64,000 nt of DNA from Brevibacterium marinum. GTDB lineage: Bacteria > Actinomycetota > Actinomycetes > Actinomycetales > Brevibacteriaceae. Position 1 is the first letter of the stretch. Each line of letters opens with the position of its first letter. Below the pieces are notes generated by a model, which did no database searches, was not told the DNA's origin, and saw only the letters and a list, made by a program, of their open reading frames with translations. Below are positions 32,541 to 40,644 of this stretch, piece by piece. The translations under genes were made by a program, and so were the position numbers. Location: positions 4,154,001-4,218,000 of the forward strand of contig NZ_JAATJN010000001.1 of assembly GCF_011927955.1 (NCBI RefSeq). The letters are read 5' to 3'.

Positions 32541-33263
32541 ATGAATGAAAATGCGACCTCACGAGTCAACCGATCCGACGGGCAGCGACGTCGACCAGAC
32601 GGGCCCCACCCTGGAATCGTCGGCACCGTCTGCATCGGTCTCTTCGTGGTAAGCCTCGTACTGATGGCAGCCCTCAGCAATGGAGGCACCATCATCTCCC
32701 CGTTTGCCGACGACTCAGCGGACTTCTTCTCACAGCACGGTCTCGCGGCACGGCTGTCTGCATTGCTGCAGTTGGGGTCATCTGTGCCCCTGGGCATCTA
32801 CGCCGCCACCATGTACGCCCGCCTCCAGCGGCTCGGCGTACGAGTGCCCGGACCCGTGATAGCTCTCGTCGGCGGCGCCAGCGCCTCATTGCTGCTGGCG
32901 ATCTCGGCTGTTGTCACGTGGACAGCCGGCCAAGACGTCATCGCCGCAAATCCCGAGCTGACCCGCGCCTTGGGATTCCTCGCGTTCGGGACCGGCGGCT
33001 TCGCTCACCTGCTCGGCCTGGGGCTGCTCGTCGCCGGAATCGCAGTACCGAGTCTGATCCTGCGACTGCTGCCGGCTCCCCTGGCCTGGGCCGGTCTCGC
33101 GATCGCCGCGATCTGCGAACTCAGCATCCTCACCATGGCTCTCGAGCCGCTCATGGTCCTCATCCCGATCGGTCGCTTCACGGCCCTCGCCTGGATCGTG
33201 GCCACAGGCTTCCTCCTGCCCCGCACTCGCCAGCACACGAACACACCGAAGGAGAAGTCATGA
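32541..33263 (+). CDS. Hypothetical multi-pass membrane protein
   Basis: A 240-residue membrane protein with about six hydrophobic segments (VGTVCIGLFVVSLVLMAALS, then further helices to LAWIVATGFLL). After TM1 the loop contains ISPFADDSADFFSQH, a pattern seen in DUF4386-like proteins, though I would not assign it firmly. It is read from a leaderless promoter that faces MarR and is coupled (ATGA) to the NTF2-like gene. Likely function is a stress- or drug-inducible membrane protein by context only. Confidence 0.75.
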   Translation: MNENATSRVNRSDGQRRRPDGPHPGIVGTVCIGLFVVSLVLMAALSNGGTIISPFADDSADFFSQHGLAARLSALLQLGSSVPLGIYAATMYARLQRLGVRVPGPVIALVGGASASLLLAISAVVTWTAGQDVIAANPELTRALGFLAFGTGGFAHLLGLGLLVAGIAVPSLILRLLPAPLAWAGLAIAAICELSILTMALEPLMVLIPIGRFTALAWIVATGFLLPRTRQHTNTPKEKS

Positions 33264-33646
33264 ACACCATCAACGACACCCTGACCACATGGGCCGACGC
33301 GGAACGACGCTGCGATGCGGCAACGACGGACGAGCTCCTGACCGAGGACTTCCTCGGCATCGGACCGGTGGGCTTCCAACTCCCGAAGGGTGCCTGGCTC
33401 CAGCGGCTCACTGACGCTCAGCTGCACTACGAGGAGCTCTCGCTCACCGACGTCAGCACCCGCGAGTACTCCGACTCAGCGCTCGCCGTTGCTCGGCTGA
33501 ACACGCGCGGATCGGCCCGTGGCAATCCGCTGCCGACCACTCGGAGCACATTCCATCTGGTGCGCGTCAACGACGAGTGGCGCATTGCCGGAATCCAACA
33601 CGGTTTCATCGCGGGCGCACCCGGCTCACCCGTCCCGGCGCCATAG
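33260..33646 (+). CDS. NTF2-like/SnoaL-type protein
   Basis: A 128-residue cone-shaped protein of the NTF2-like superfamily (DUF4440 type). The N-terminal helix TLTTWADAERRCDAATTDEL and the strand block TRSTFHLVRVNDEWRIAGIQ are typical. Such domains act as small enzymes or ligand pockets. The start overlaps the preceding stop and GGAG lies just upstream. Function with the membrane protein unknown. Confidence 0.8.
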   Translation: MNTINDTLTTWADAERRCDAATTDELLTEDFLGIGPVGFQLPKGAWLQRLTDAQLHYEELSLTDVSTREYSDSALAVARLNTRGSARGNPLPTTRSTFHLVRVNDEWRIAGIQHGFIAGAPGSPVPAP

Positions 33647-33848
33647 ACGCAGGGTCGACAACCGTCGACGCACAGAATCCGACACCGGCGAGATCTGCCT
33701 CGACTCACCCACCGGACCACGACCCTTGCCCCGCTGAGCTAGTGGTACTTATGCTGAGGTCACCATTAGTACCGTCGTTCGGGCATCATGCTCCTGAACA
33801 TCGCCGGTGACGTCGAGGTCCGGGGGCACACGCCTGCTGGAGGTTGCC

Positions 33849-35114
33849 ATGTCCACCGTGAGCTCGTCAGCATCATCCCCGACAAGTCCGACCCTGCCGC
33901 TGGCCACTCGCGCCGACAGCCTCGTCGGATCGGTCATCGATTCCTCGACCAGTCTGCTGGCCTCCTATACCCACGACATCGTGAAGTTCGGGATGGGTGC
34001 CCCAGCCCCGGATATGCTTCCCTCCAGCGAATTCGCCCGGATCGCGAAGAGCGTCTTCTCCCCGGAGAGCTTCACCTACGGCGAGACCCAGGGCGAGCCG
34101 GTCCTCATCGACGCTCTGCTGAAATACCTCGAGGACACGTCCCAGATCCCGGAGGAGCACTTCGGTCAGCGTGAGCGCCTCGTCATCACCTCGGGCGGCA
34201 TGCAGGGCCTCGACCTGGGTTTCAAGCTCTTCGTCAGCCCGGGCGACCTCGTGTTCTGCGAATCGCCGACCTATACGAACGGTTCGGCCACGGCCATGAG
34301 CTATGAGGCCGAGGTCGTCGAGGTCCCCGTCGATCACGAAGGCATGCAGGTCGACGCGCTCGAGGGACTCGTCGCGCAGGCCGGTCGCTCACCTGCGGTG
34401 ATCTACACGATCCCGACCTTCCAGAACCCGGCTGGAGTGACGATGTCGCTCGAGCGCCGCAAGGAACTCCTCGAGTTCGCCCACCGGCACAACTCCGTCA
34501 TCCTCGAGGACAACCCGTACGGCACTCTGCGCTTCTCCGGGGAGTCGATCCCCACTCTCAGCCAGCTCAGCCCCAACGATCCGCTCATCTTCGGCGTCCG
34601 CACCTTCTCCAAATTCGTCGCACCGGGCCTGCGCATCGGCTGGATCGACGTCGACCCCGAGATCCGCGGGCTCGCCATCAATGCCAAGCAGACCATGGAC
34701 ACCTGCACGAGCGTCCCCACCCAGCACATGGTCGCCCAGTGGCTGAGCGAGGGCGGTGCGAACGACCACGTCGATCACCTGCGTGACGCCTACCTGGAAC
34801 GCAAGAAGACCATGGCCACGGGCCTTGACCAGCTCTTCGGCGATGAGGTCAGGTCAACCGACCCCGACGGCGGATTCTTCTTGTGGGTGACCTTCGAAGA
34901 CGATTCGATCAACACCGAGAACCTTCTGCCGGCGGCCCTGGACGAGGGGGTCGCCTATATCCCGGGGCCCGCATTCTCGCCTGCGGGAGCCTTCACGAAC
35001 GCCCTGAGGCTATGCTTCGCCTCCAATGCCCCGGATCGGATCGACGAGGGCCTGCAGCGTCTGCGCTCCGCCGTCGACAAGCACCGGACGCCACATTCAC
35101 GCGCCCACCACTAG
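33849..35114 (+). CDS. PLP-dependent aminotransferase, class I/II (LysN/2-aminoadipate type)
   Basis: A 421-residue fold-type I aminotransferase related to the catalytic half of MocR regulators and to 2-aminoadipate/kynurenine transaminases, without the DNA-binding domain. Landmarks: HDIVKFGMGAPAPDMLPS, TSGGMQGLDLGFKLFVSPGD, IPTFQNPAGVTM, and the PLP lysine in RTFSKFVAPGLRIGWID. ATG at 33849 has GGAGG 5 nt upstream. The 200-bp upstream gap contains GGTACT...AGTACC inverted words near 33742-33772 that could be a regulator site. Substrate not determinable. Confidence 0.88.
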   Translation: MSTVSSSASSPTSPTLPLATRADSLVGSVIDSSTSLLASYTHDIVKFGMGAPAPDMLPSSEFARIAKSVFSPESFTYGETQGEPVLIDALLKYLEDTSQIPEEHFGQRERLVITSGGMQGLDLGFKLFVSPGDLVFCESPTYTNGSATAMSYEAEVVEVPVDHEGMQVDALEGLVAQAGRSPAVIYTIPTFQNPAGVTMSLERRKELLEFAHRHNSVILEDNPYGTLRFSGESIPTLSQLSPNDPLIFGVRTFSKFVAPGLRIGWIDVDPEIRGLAINAKQTMDTCTSVPTQHMVAQWLSEGGANDHVDHLRDAYLERKKTMATGLDQLFGDEVRSTDPDGGFFLWVTFEDDSINTENLLPAALDEGVAYIPGPAFSPAGAFTNALRLCFASNAPDRIDEGLQRLRSAVDKHRTPHSRAHH

Positions 35115-35147
35115 GCAGTCGTGTGCAGCACGCCGAGGTCCGGCGTG

Positions 35148-35840
35148 CTATCGCTTGCCTTCGCCGAGGCGGCCGATCCATTCGATGAGCAGCGCAGTTT
35201 CGGCTGCCCCGAGGATCTCCGGGTGCGCGGCTGCGCGTTCGATGACCGAGTGCCCCAAGCGCTCTCGATAGTCGTCGGCCCGCGCTGTGCCGGTGATCGC
35301 CGCGAGCACTCCTTCGCGGACCCCCGCCGAAAGTTCGGGATCGTCCCTGCCCTGGATGATCAGTCGCAGAGTCACACCGATATTCGTCGCCAGAATATGG
35401 GCCGCGGCCTGCTCATGGTCGACGACGAGGCGGCCCTCAGCCTCTGCCCGAGAGGTCAGAGAGCGGAGGATCTCGCTGGGCTTCGACTGCGCCTCGGGTG
35501 AATACCCGGGTCGGACCTTGCCGTACATGAGCGTGTAGAAGCCGGGGTTCTCCAGACCGAATGCGACGTGGGCGTCCCAGCCCATCCGCAGGTCATGAAT
35601 CGGATCACCGCTGGACTCCGACGAGGACTTCGCCGAGAGGTACATGTCGAAGCCGCGTTCGATGACGGCCTCGATGAGCCCCTGTTTGTTGCCGAAGAAG
35701 TGGTAGAGGGTGGGCATCTTCACGCCCGCGGCGTCACAGACCGCCCGCAGCGAGAAGTCCTCGCCGGGAGCCGCGGCGATGAGGTCCGCGGCCGCGTTGA
35801 GCAGCCGGGTCCGTGTATCGTGCGACACCGTCTCTGTCAT
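35148..35840 (-). CDS. TetR family transcriptional regulator
   Basis: A 230-residue TetR protein. DNA-binding region: TRTRLLNAAADLIAAAPGED then VCDAAGVKMPTLYHFFGNKQ. The C-terminal region contains NPGFYTLMYGKVRPGY, seen in the TetR_C_13-like group. It is divergent from the SDR gene at 35904, and two TCGCTATA(C/G)T repeats lie between. TAGTAT is 6 nt upstream of its ATG, suggesting a leaderless mRNA. It probably represses the SDR/NTF2 pair. Confidence 0.88.
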   Translation of the reverse strand: MTETVSHDTRTRLLNAAADLIAAAPGEDFSLRAVCDAAGVKMPTLYHFFGNKQGLIEAVIERGFDMYLSAKSSSESSGDPIHDLRMGWDAHVAFGLENPGFYTLMYGKVRPGYSPEAQSKPSEILRSLTSRAEAEGRLVVDHEQAAAHILATNIGVTLRLIIQGRDDPELSAGVREGVLAAITGTARADDYRERLGHSVIERAAAHPEILGAAETALLIEWIGRLGEGKR

Positions 35841-35841
35841 A

Positions 35842-35872
35842 TCGCTATACTATCGTGTATTGTCGCTATAGT
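35842..35872. promoter_or_regulatory. Candidate TetR operator with two direct repeats
   Basis: TCGCTATACT at 35842-35851 and TCGCTATAGT at 35863-35872, starts 21 bp apart (two helical turns), between the divergent TetR and SDR genes. The repeats overlap the likely -10 boxes of both. Confidence 0.6.
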
Positions 35873-35903
35873 CAGATGTACCACCGCTACATAAGGAGAT
35901 GTC

Positions 35904-36659
35904 ATGACCGAACGCACACTTCAGGGCAAGACTGTTCTCATCGCCGGAGGCGGCAAGAACCTCGGCGGACTCATCGCCAGGCAGGCTGCCGAGGCGGGAG
36001 CCGATATCGCTATCCACTACAATTCCGACTCCTCCCGTGCCGAGGCCGAACAGACCCTCGCCACGGTCGAAGCCAGCGGGGCGAAGGCGGTGCTCTTGAC
36101 CGGGGACCTCACCAGGCCCGCCAACGTCGAGAAACTGTTCGCCGATGCCACCTCGGCGCTGGGGACGATCGACATTGCGATCAACACAACGGGGAAGGTG
36201 CTGCGCAAACCCATGGCGGAGACCACCGAGGACGAGTACGACGCGATGTTCGACATCAACTCCAAAGCAGCGTTCTTCTTCATCAAGGAGGCTGGGAAGC
36301 ACATTGCCGACAACGGCAAGATCATCACGATCGTGACCGCGCTGCTCGCGGCGTTCACGGACGGCTACTCGACCTACGCCGGAGGGAAGAGCCCGGTCGA
36401 GCACTTCACCCGGGCCGCAGCGAAGGAAAATGCGGAGCGTGGAATCTCGGTCACGGCCATCGCTCCCGGCCCCATGGATACGCCCTTCTTCTATGGGCAG
36501 GAGACGCCCGAGCGGGTAGAGTTCCACAAATCGCAGGCGATGGGCAATCAGCTCACCCAGATCGAGGACATCGCTCCCATCGTGCGGTTCCTCGCGACCG
36601 AGGGCTGGTGGATCACAGGCCAGACGATCTTCGCCAACGGCGGGTACACCACCCGCTGA
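35904..36659 (+). CDS. Short-chain dehydrogenase/reductase
   Basis: A 251-residue NAD(P)-dependent oxidoreductase. The nucleotide site is AGGGKNLGG (a variant of TGxxxGxG) and the structural NNAG is replaced by NTTG. The catalytic pair Y-x3-K is in YAGGK, but the residue 13 before the tyrosine is threonine (IVTALLAAF) rather than serine. AAGGAG precedes the ATG. Preceded by the divergent TetR gene and followed by an NTF2-like gene. The substrate is unknown, and the altered active site may lower or redirect activity. Confidence 0.88.
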   Translation: MTERTLQGKTVLIAGGGKNLGGLIARQAAEAGADIAIHYNSDSSRAEAEQTLATVEASGAKAVLLTGDLTRPANVEKLFADATSALGTIDIAINTTGKVLRKPMAETTEDEYDAMFDINSKAAFFFIKEAGKHIADNGKIITIVTALLAAFTDGYSTYAGGKSPVEHFTRAAAKENAERGISVTAIAPGPMDTPFFYGQETPERVEFHKSQAMGNQLTQIEDIAPIVRFLATEGWWITGQTIFANGGYTTR

Positions 36660-36745
36660 GCCGAGGTCCCGCGCCGCGGATCGCGCGCCCGAGCAGCACG
36701 CACGTCAATCGCACATCACAGAGTTCACCAGCAAGGAGAGCAACC

Positions 36746-37075
36746 ATGTCAGATCTGCAGATCCCCGAACCGGTCGCCGGCTTCATCGACATCGTCAATG
36801 CCCACGACGATCAGGGTTTCCTCGACGCATTCACCGCCGACGCCACCGTCGACGACTGGGGACGCGAGTTCACCGGCCGCGACGCCATCAAAGCCTGGAG
36901 CGACAAGGAATTCATCGGCGCGACCGGCGTCCTCACGCCCGAAGAGGTCTCGGTCGACGGCGATGAGGTCACCGTCGTCGGCGACTGGCGCTCAACCCAC
37001 GCGAACGGCCGGTCCTCGTTCACCTTCGCGATTGCCGGAGACAGGCTGAGCCGAATGACCATCCGCGAGGGCTGA
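36746..37075 (+). CDS. NTF2-like/SnoaL-type protein
   Basis: A 109-residue NTF2-superfamily protein (VAGFIDIVNAHDDQGFLDAF, FTADATVDDWGREFTGRDAI). It has the fold of SnoaL-like cyclases and isomerases, but no firm catalytic assignment can be made. AAGGAGAG lies upstream of the ATG. It follows the SDR gene by 86 bp in the same direction and is likely part of the same TetR-controlled unit. Confidence 0.82.
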   Translation: MSDLQIPEPVAGFIDIVNAHDDQGFLDAFTADATVDDWGREFTGRDAIKAWSDKEFIGATGVLTPEEVSVDGDEVTVVGDWRSTHANGRSSFTFAIAGDRLSRMTIREG

Positions 37076-37082
37076 GGCCTCG

Positions 37083-37178
37083 CCCGGCGCTGAGTCGCCG
37101 CCCGGCGCCGAGGCGAGGTTCGGCGCTGAGGCGGGGCTCGGCGCTAAATCGCCGCCTGGCGCTGAGGCGGGGCTCCCC
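37083..37178. repeat. Degenerate ~18-bp tandem repeat
   Basis: About five imperfect copies of a unit like CGGCGCTGAGGCGGGGCT between the NTF2-like gene and the asparagine-synthetase-like gene. On the reverse strand it opens a frame encoding a repeating (R/A)xLSA peptide, but no start with a ribosome-binding site goes with it. It is taken as a non-coding minisatellite. Confidence 0.75.
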
Positions 37179-37233
37179 AGGTCCGACCCCGGCGGCAGAG
37201 GACATAGACTGGAAGTCGAACGAGAGGACGGTC

Positions 37234-38757
37234 ATGTCAGGTTTGGTTGCGGCTCACGGTCGGTTCGACTCGAAAATGGGTTCGCGCATGGTGGAGAGGC
37301 TCGTCCATCGTGGCCCTCATGGTTCGGGCCACAAGGAGCTGGATGAGGCGTGGCTGGGCAACCGCTACCTGTCGATCGTCGATCCGCAGGCCGGGGACCA
37401 GCCGTTGTCGGGCGGTGCGAATCGCGACATCTGGCTCGTCGGAGACGGAATGATCCACAATCATCGCCGCATCCGCGCCGAGTTGGGCGACGAGCGCTTC
37501 TACACCGACTCCGACCTCGAGGCTGCCATCGTCCTCTTCGAAGACCACGGGCCTGCCGCCTTCGAACGACTGTGGGGCCCATTCGCATTGGCCATCGCCG
37601 ATACTCGCGGTCGGTTCGCTGTGGGCCGGGATGTGCTGGGCCTGTCGCCCCTGTACTGGGCGAAGGCTGGCGACTCGGTCCTCTTCGCCTCGGAGCTCAA
37701 GGCCTTCGACAAGAGCCTGCGCACACACGTCGAACCCTTCCCTCCCGGACATGTCTGGACCCCGGAACGAGGGCTCGAAGCCTTCCGGGAGTTCCCCGGT
37801 GCCTCACCCGTCCTCCTGCAGAGTCGCGCCCCGCACGAAGACCCACCGGAGTGGATCTTCGATGCCGTCCGCGAGACTCTGATCCGGGCCGTCGAACGGT
37901 CGGTGACCAGCCGGCAGTCGGTCGGTGTGCTGCTCTCCGGCGGGGTCGATTCATCCATCATCACGGCGATCGCCGCTCGCCACAGTGCCAACGCGGGCCG
38001 CAGGCTCAAGACTTTCGCCGTCGGACTGGCAGGCAGCGGCGATCTGCTCGCGGCCCGGTCGGTGGCCGAACACTGCGGCACCGATCACCGTGAGCTCGTC
38101 TACACGGCCGAGGATGCCATCGAAGTGGTGCCCGAGGTGATCGCCGGTCTCGAGTCCTTCGACCCGACTCTCGTCCACTCGGCAGTTCCCAACTACTTCG
38201 TCTCCCGGCTGGCGGCACGTCATGTCAAGATCGTGCTGGTCGGCGAGGGGGCCGATGAGCTCTTCGCCGGATACACACACTACGGTCGTCACGATGTGGG
38301 CGAAGAGCTGCATGCCGAGCTGCTCGAGACGCTCAAGGGCATGCACATCGGCGGACTGCAGCGGGTGGACCGGGTGGCCGGCGCTCTCGGCGTCGAACCC
38401 CGACTGCCGTTCCTGGACCTCGACATGGTGGAGTTGGCTATGGCGCTGGCACCGGAGTGGAAGCTCGTCACCGGAGACCGCCCGGCCAAGTGGCTGCTGC
38501 GCCGCGCCTTCGACGGCTGGCTGCCCGACGAGGTGCTGTGGCGACGGAAGGAGCAGTTCGGTGAAGGCACGGGAATGAACACCGTGCTGTGTGATCACTT
38601 CGAAGACACGGTGGCCCCTGAAGATTTCGACGCGGAGGCCGATGTGCTGCAGCCGCGGCTGCGCACCCTCGAGGAACTCGCCTATTACAGGATATTCGCT
38701 GCCTCGCTGCCGGGAGTCGATGCGCAGGCCACGGTCGGCAGATTCGTCGACGCCTGA
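37234..38757 (+). CDS. Asparagine synthetase-like protein with defective glutaminase domain
   Basis: A 507-residue AsnB-family protein. The C-terminal synthetase domain is intact in outline: PPi loop LLSGGVDSSIITAIA, LVGEGADELFAGY, RLPFLDLDMVELAMAL and RRKEQFGEGTGM. The N-terminal class II glutaminase fold is present, but the nucleophile Cys is Ser (MSGLV), and the glutamine-binding N-G-E is D71-G72-M73. R44 and the later GRDVLGLSPLYW are kept. It should therefore use free ammonia or do another adenylating reaction. Start ATG 37234, preceded by AGAGGA. Stands alone before a terminator. Confidence 0.88.
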   Translation: MSGLVAAHGRFDSKMGSRMVERLVHRGPHGSGHKELDEAWLGNRYLSIVDPQAGDQPLSGGANRDIWLVGDGMIHNHRRIRAELGDERFYTDSDLEAAIVLFEDHGPAAFERLWGPFALAIADTRGRFAVGRDVLGLSPLYWAKAGDSVLFASELKAFDKSLRTHVEPFPPGHVWTPERGLEAFREFPGASPVLLQSRAPHEDPPEWIFDAVRETLIRAVERSVTSRQSVGVLLSGGVDSSIITAIAARHSANAGRRLKTFAVGLAGSGDLLAARSVAEHCGTDHRELVYTAEDAIEVVPEVIAGLESFDPTLVHSAVPNYFVSRLAARHVKIVLVGEGADELFAGYTHYGRHDVGEELHAELLETLKGMHIGGLQRVDRVAGALGVEPRLPFLDLDMVELAMALAPEWKLVTGDRPAKWLLRRAFDGWLPDEVLWRRKEQFGEGTGMNTVLCDHFEDTVAPEDFDAEADVLQPRLRTLEELAYYRIFAASLPGVDAQATVGRFVDA

Positions 38758-38780
38758 TCCTGCTGCCTACCGAATAGAAT

Positions 38781-38809
38781 CCCCAGGTCCGCACATCACG
38801 GGCCTGGGG
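38781..38809. terminator. Bidirectional terminator
   Basis: CCCCAGG pairs with CCTGGGG across a 15-nt loop, extended by A/T pairs outside, between the convergent AsnB-like and opuC genes. Confidence 0.7.
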
Positions 38810-38830
38810 TTCTACTGATTCGGGCGGGGT

Positions 38831-39766
38831 TCAGCTGGCGATGAGCCCCTCGTCCTCGAGCCATTCCTCAGCGACGTCTTCGGGCATCTCGCCTTCCGTG
38901 TCGACTCGGCCGTTGAGCTCCATCACCACTTCATCGGTCAGCTTTTCCGAGATCGGGGCCATGATCTTCGCGATCTCCGGGTATTCGTCCAGAGTCTCCT
39001 GGCGCAGGGTCATCGCACCCTGGTACTGGACGAAGAAGTCCTTGTCATCTTCGAGCACCTTCATGTCGTTCGCTTTGACCCGGGCATCGGTGGAGAACAC
39101 CTCGCCGAACTGGCACTTCTCGCCGACCTGCGGGTAGATGAGATTGAGGTCGAGTTCCACGACATCGGAGAATTCGAACCCATAGGCCTGTTCAAGACCG
39201 GGCAGACCGTCGTCGCGGTTGATGAACTCGCTGGCTGCGCACACCTTGCCCTGGTCCTCGTTGGCACCGATGAACTTGGCGGCATCAGACATCGTCTCCA
39301 GACCGTTCTTCTCCGCGAAGTCGCTCTTGACCGCGATCCGATAGGTGTTCTCGAACGGTGCCGGATCCAACCACGAGATGCCGTTCTTCGCATCGGCCTC
39401 GGACACGGCTTTGAACAGATCCTTTGGCGCGTCCTTGGTGGTGTGTCCCAAGATGTTCACCCAACCGGTGCCGGTGTAGTCCCAGTAGAAGTCGACCTCG
39501 TCGCTCTCCAGGGCCTCTCGCACAGTGGCGCTGCCGGAGATGCCGGTCTGGTCCTCGATGGATGCGCCGGCATCCTCGAGAGCCTTCGAGGTGATCTGCG
39601 ACAATACGATCGATTCGGTGAATTCCTTCGATCCCGCGGTGAGCTCGGCTCCGTCGAGCAGTCCTGCGTTCGGGCTCTCGCCGCCTCCGTCCCCGCAGGC
39701 GCTGAGCAGCAGCGTGGCCGCGGCGGCCGTGCCGACCACGGTGCCCCACATCGATTTCCTGAACAT
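38831..39766 (-). CDS. opuCC: Quaternary-amine ABC transporter substrate-binding lipoprotein
   Basis: A 311-residue lipoprotein (lipobox LSAC, cysteine about residue 24) of the OpuAC/PF04069 family that captures glycine betaine, carnitine, choline or similar osmoprotectants. The start of the mature part, LTAGSKEFTESIVLSQITSK, and DFYWDYTGTGWVNILG are typical of OpuC/OsmX proteins. AGAGGGAA precedes the ATG. Last gene of the opuC operon, separated by 68 bp from the permease upstream. Confidence 0.92.
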   Translation of the reverse strand: MFRKSMWGTVVGTAAAATLLLSACGDGGGESPNAGLLDGAELTAGSKEFTESIVLSQITSKALEDAGASIEDQTGISGSATVREALESDEVDFYWDYTGTGWVNILGHTTKDAPKDLFKAVSEADAKNGISWLDPAPFENTYRIAVKSDFAEKNGLETMSDAAKFIGANEDQGKVCAASEFINRDDGLPGLEQAYGFEFSDVVELDLNLIYPQVGEKCQFGEVFSTDARVKANDMKVLEDDKDFFVQYQGAMTLRQETLDEYPEIAKIMAPISEKLTDEVVMELNGRVDTEGEMPEDVAEEWLEDEGLIAS

Positions 39767-39834
39767 GAAGTTCCCTCTCTACATTGTCTTCTCGGATAGC
39801 GCCACGGAGTGGGCGATTGACTGCGTCGGATTCC

Positions 39835-40644
39835 TCATAGGCCCTTGGGACGCAGGAAGTCCTCGGCGATGCCGGCGATGTAGTCGATGAGCAGCGCGAG
39901 CACCGCAGTCAGCGCCGCACCGACGATCTGGACGAGAACACGGTTGGTCGACAGACCGGCGACGATGATGTCACCCAGACCACCGGCGTTGATGTAGGTC
40001 ACCAGCGTTGCGGTGCCGACGTTGATCACCAGTGCGGTGCGCACTCCGGCCAAGATGACCGGCACAGCCAGAGGCAGCTCGAGCCGACGCAGCACCTGCA
40101 TCCGCGACAGGCCCATTCCCCGTCCGGCCTCCAGCACATTCCCATCGACCTGTTCGAGACCGACCATGGTGTTGAGCAGCACCGGGATGATCGCATAGAG
40201 CACCAGACCGACGATGGCCGCCTGGAACCCGAGGAACAGGAACGCCACCGCCAGCAGCACCAGGATGGCGATGGTGGGAACGGCCTGCAGAATGGTCAGC
40301 ACGCCGATGATGAATGGGCGGATCCGACGGGTCAGCGGTCGGGTCAGCAGGATCCCCAGTGGCACAGCGATGATCAGCGTGACAATGGTGGACACAGCAG
40401 TGAGTACGACGTGCTCCTGCAGGGCCGCGGTGATCGCACCGACGTTGAGGGACCGCTGCTCGATCGAGTCGAGCTCCCTGCTCTGCACGTAGAGGAACAG
40501 GCCGAGGCAGACGAGTCCGAGGATCACGGGGATGGTGAGGTAGCCCATCCAGGTCCGGCGGTGGGATGCCGACGGGGTTTGGGTGACGACTCCGCCGTCG
40601 ACGCTGTTCTCGGGTGTCCTGTTCTCAGCTGCCGAGGAACTCAT
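39835..40644 (-). CDS. opuCD: Quaternary-amine ABC transporter permease
   Basis: A 269-residue inner-membrane permease of the OpuC type with about six helices after a soluble leader. The EAA loop is NVLEAGRGMGLSRMQVLRRL ELPLAVP region near residues 175-200. It forms the channel with the second permease at 41906. Start overlaps the ATPase stop (ATGA). Confidence 0.9.
   Translation of the reverse strand: MSSSAAENRTPENSVDGGVVTQTPSASHRRTWMGYLTIPVILGLVCLGLFLYVQSRELDSIEQRSLNVGAITAALQEHVVLTAVSTIVTLIIAVPLGILLTRPLTRRIRPFIIGVLTILQAVPTIAILVLLAVAFLFLGFQAAIVGLVLYAIIPVLLNTMVGLEQVDGNVLEAGRGMGLSRMQVLRRLELPLAVPVILAGVRTALVINVGTATLVTYINAGGLGDIIVAGLSTNRVLVQIVGAALTAVLALLIDYIAGIAEDFLRPKGL

Noticed and set aside
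37083-37178. CRISPR array
   Set aside because: Repeats are degenerate, 18 bp, contiguous without spacers, and no cas genes are present.
37020-37235. Reverse-strand frame encoding a repeating LSA-type peptide
   Set aside because: Produced by the 18-bp tandem repeat; no start signal and no homology expected.
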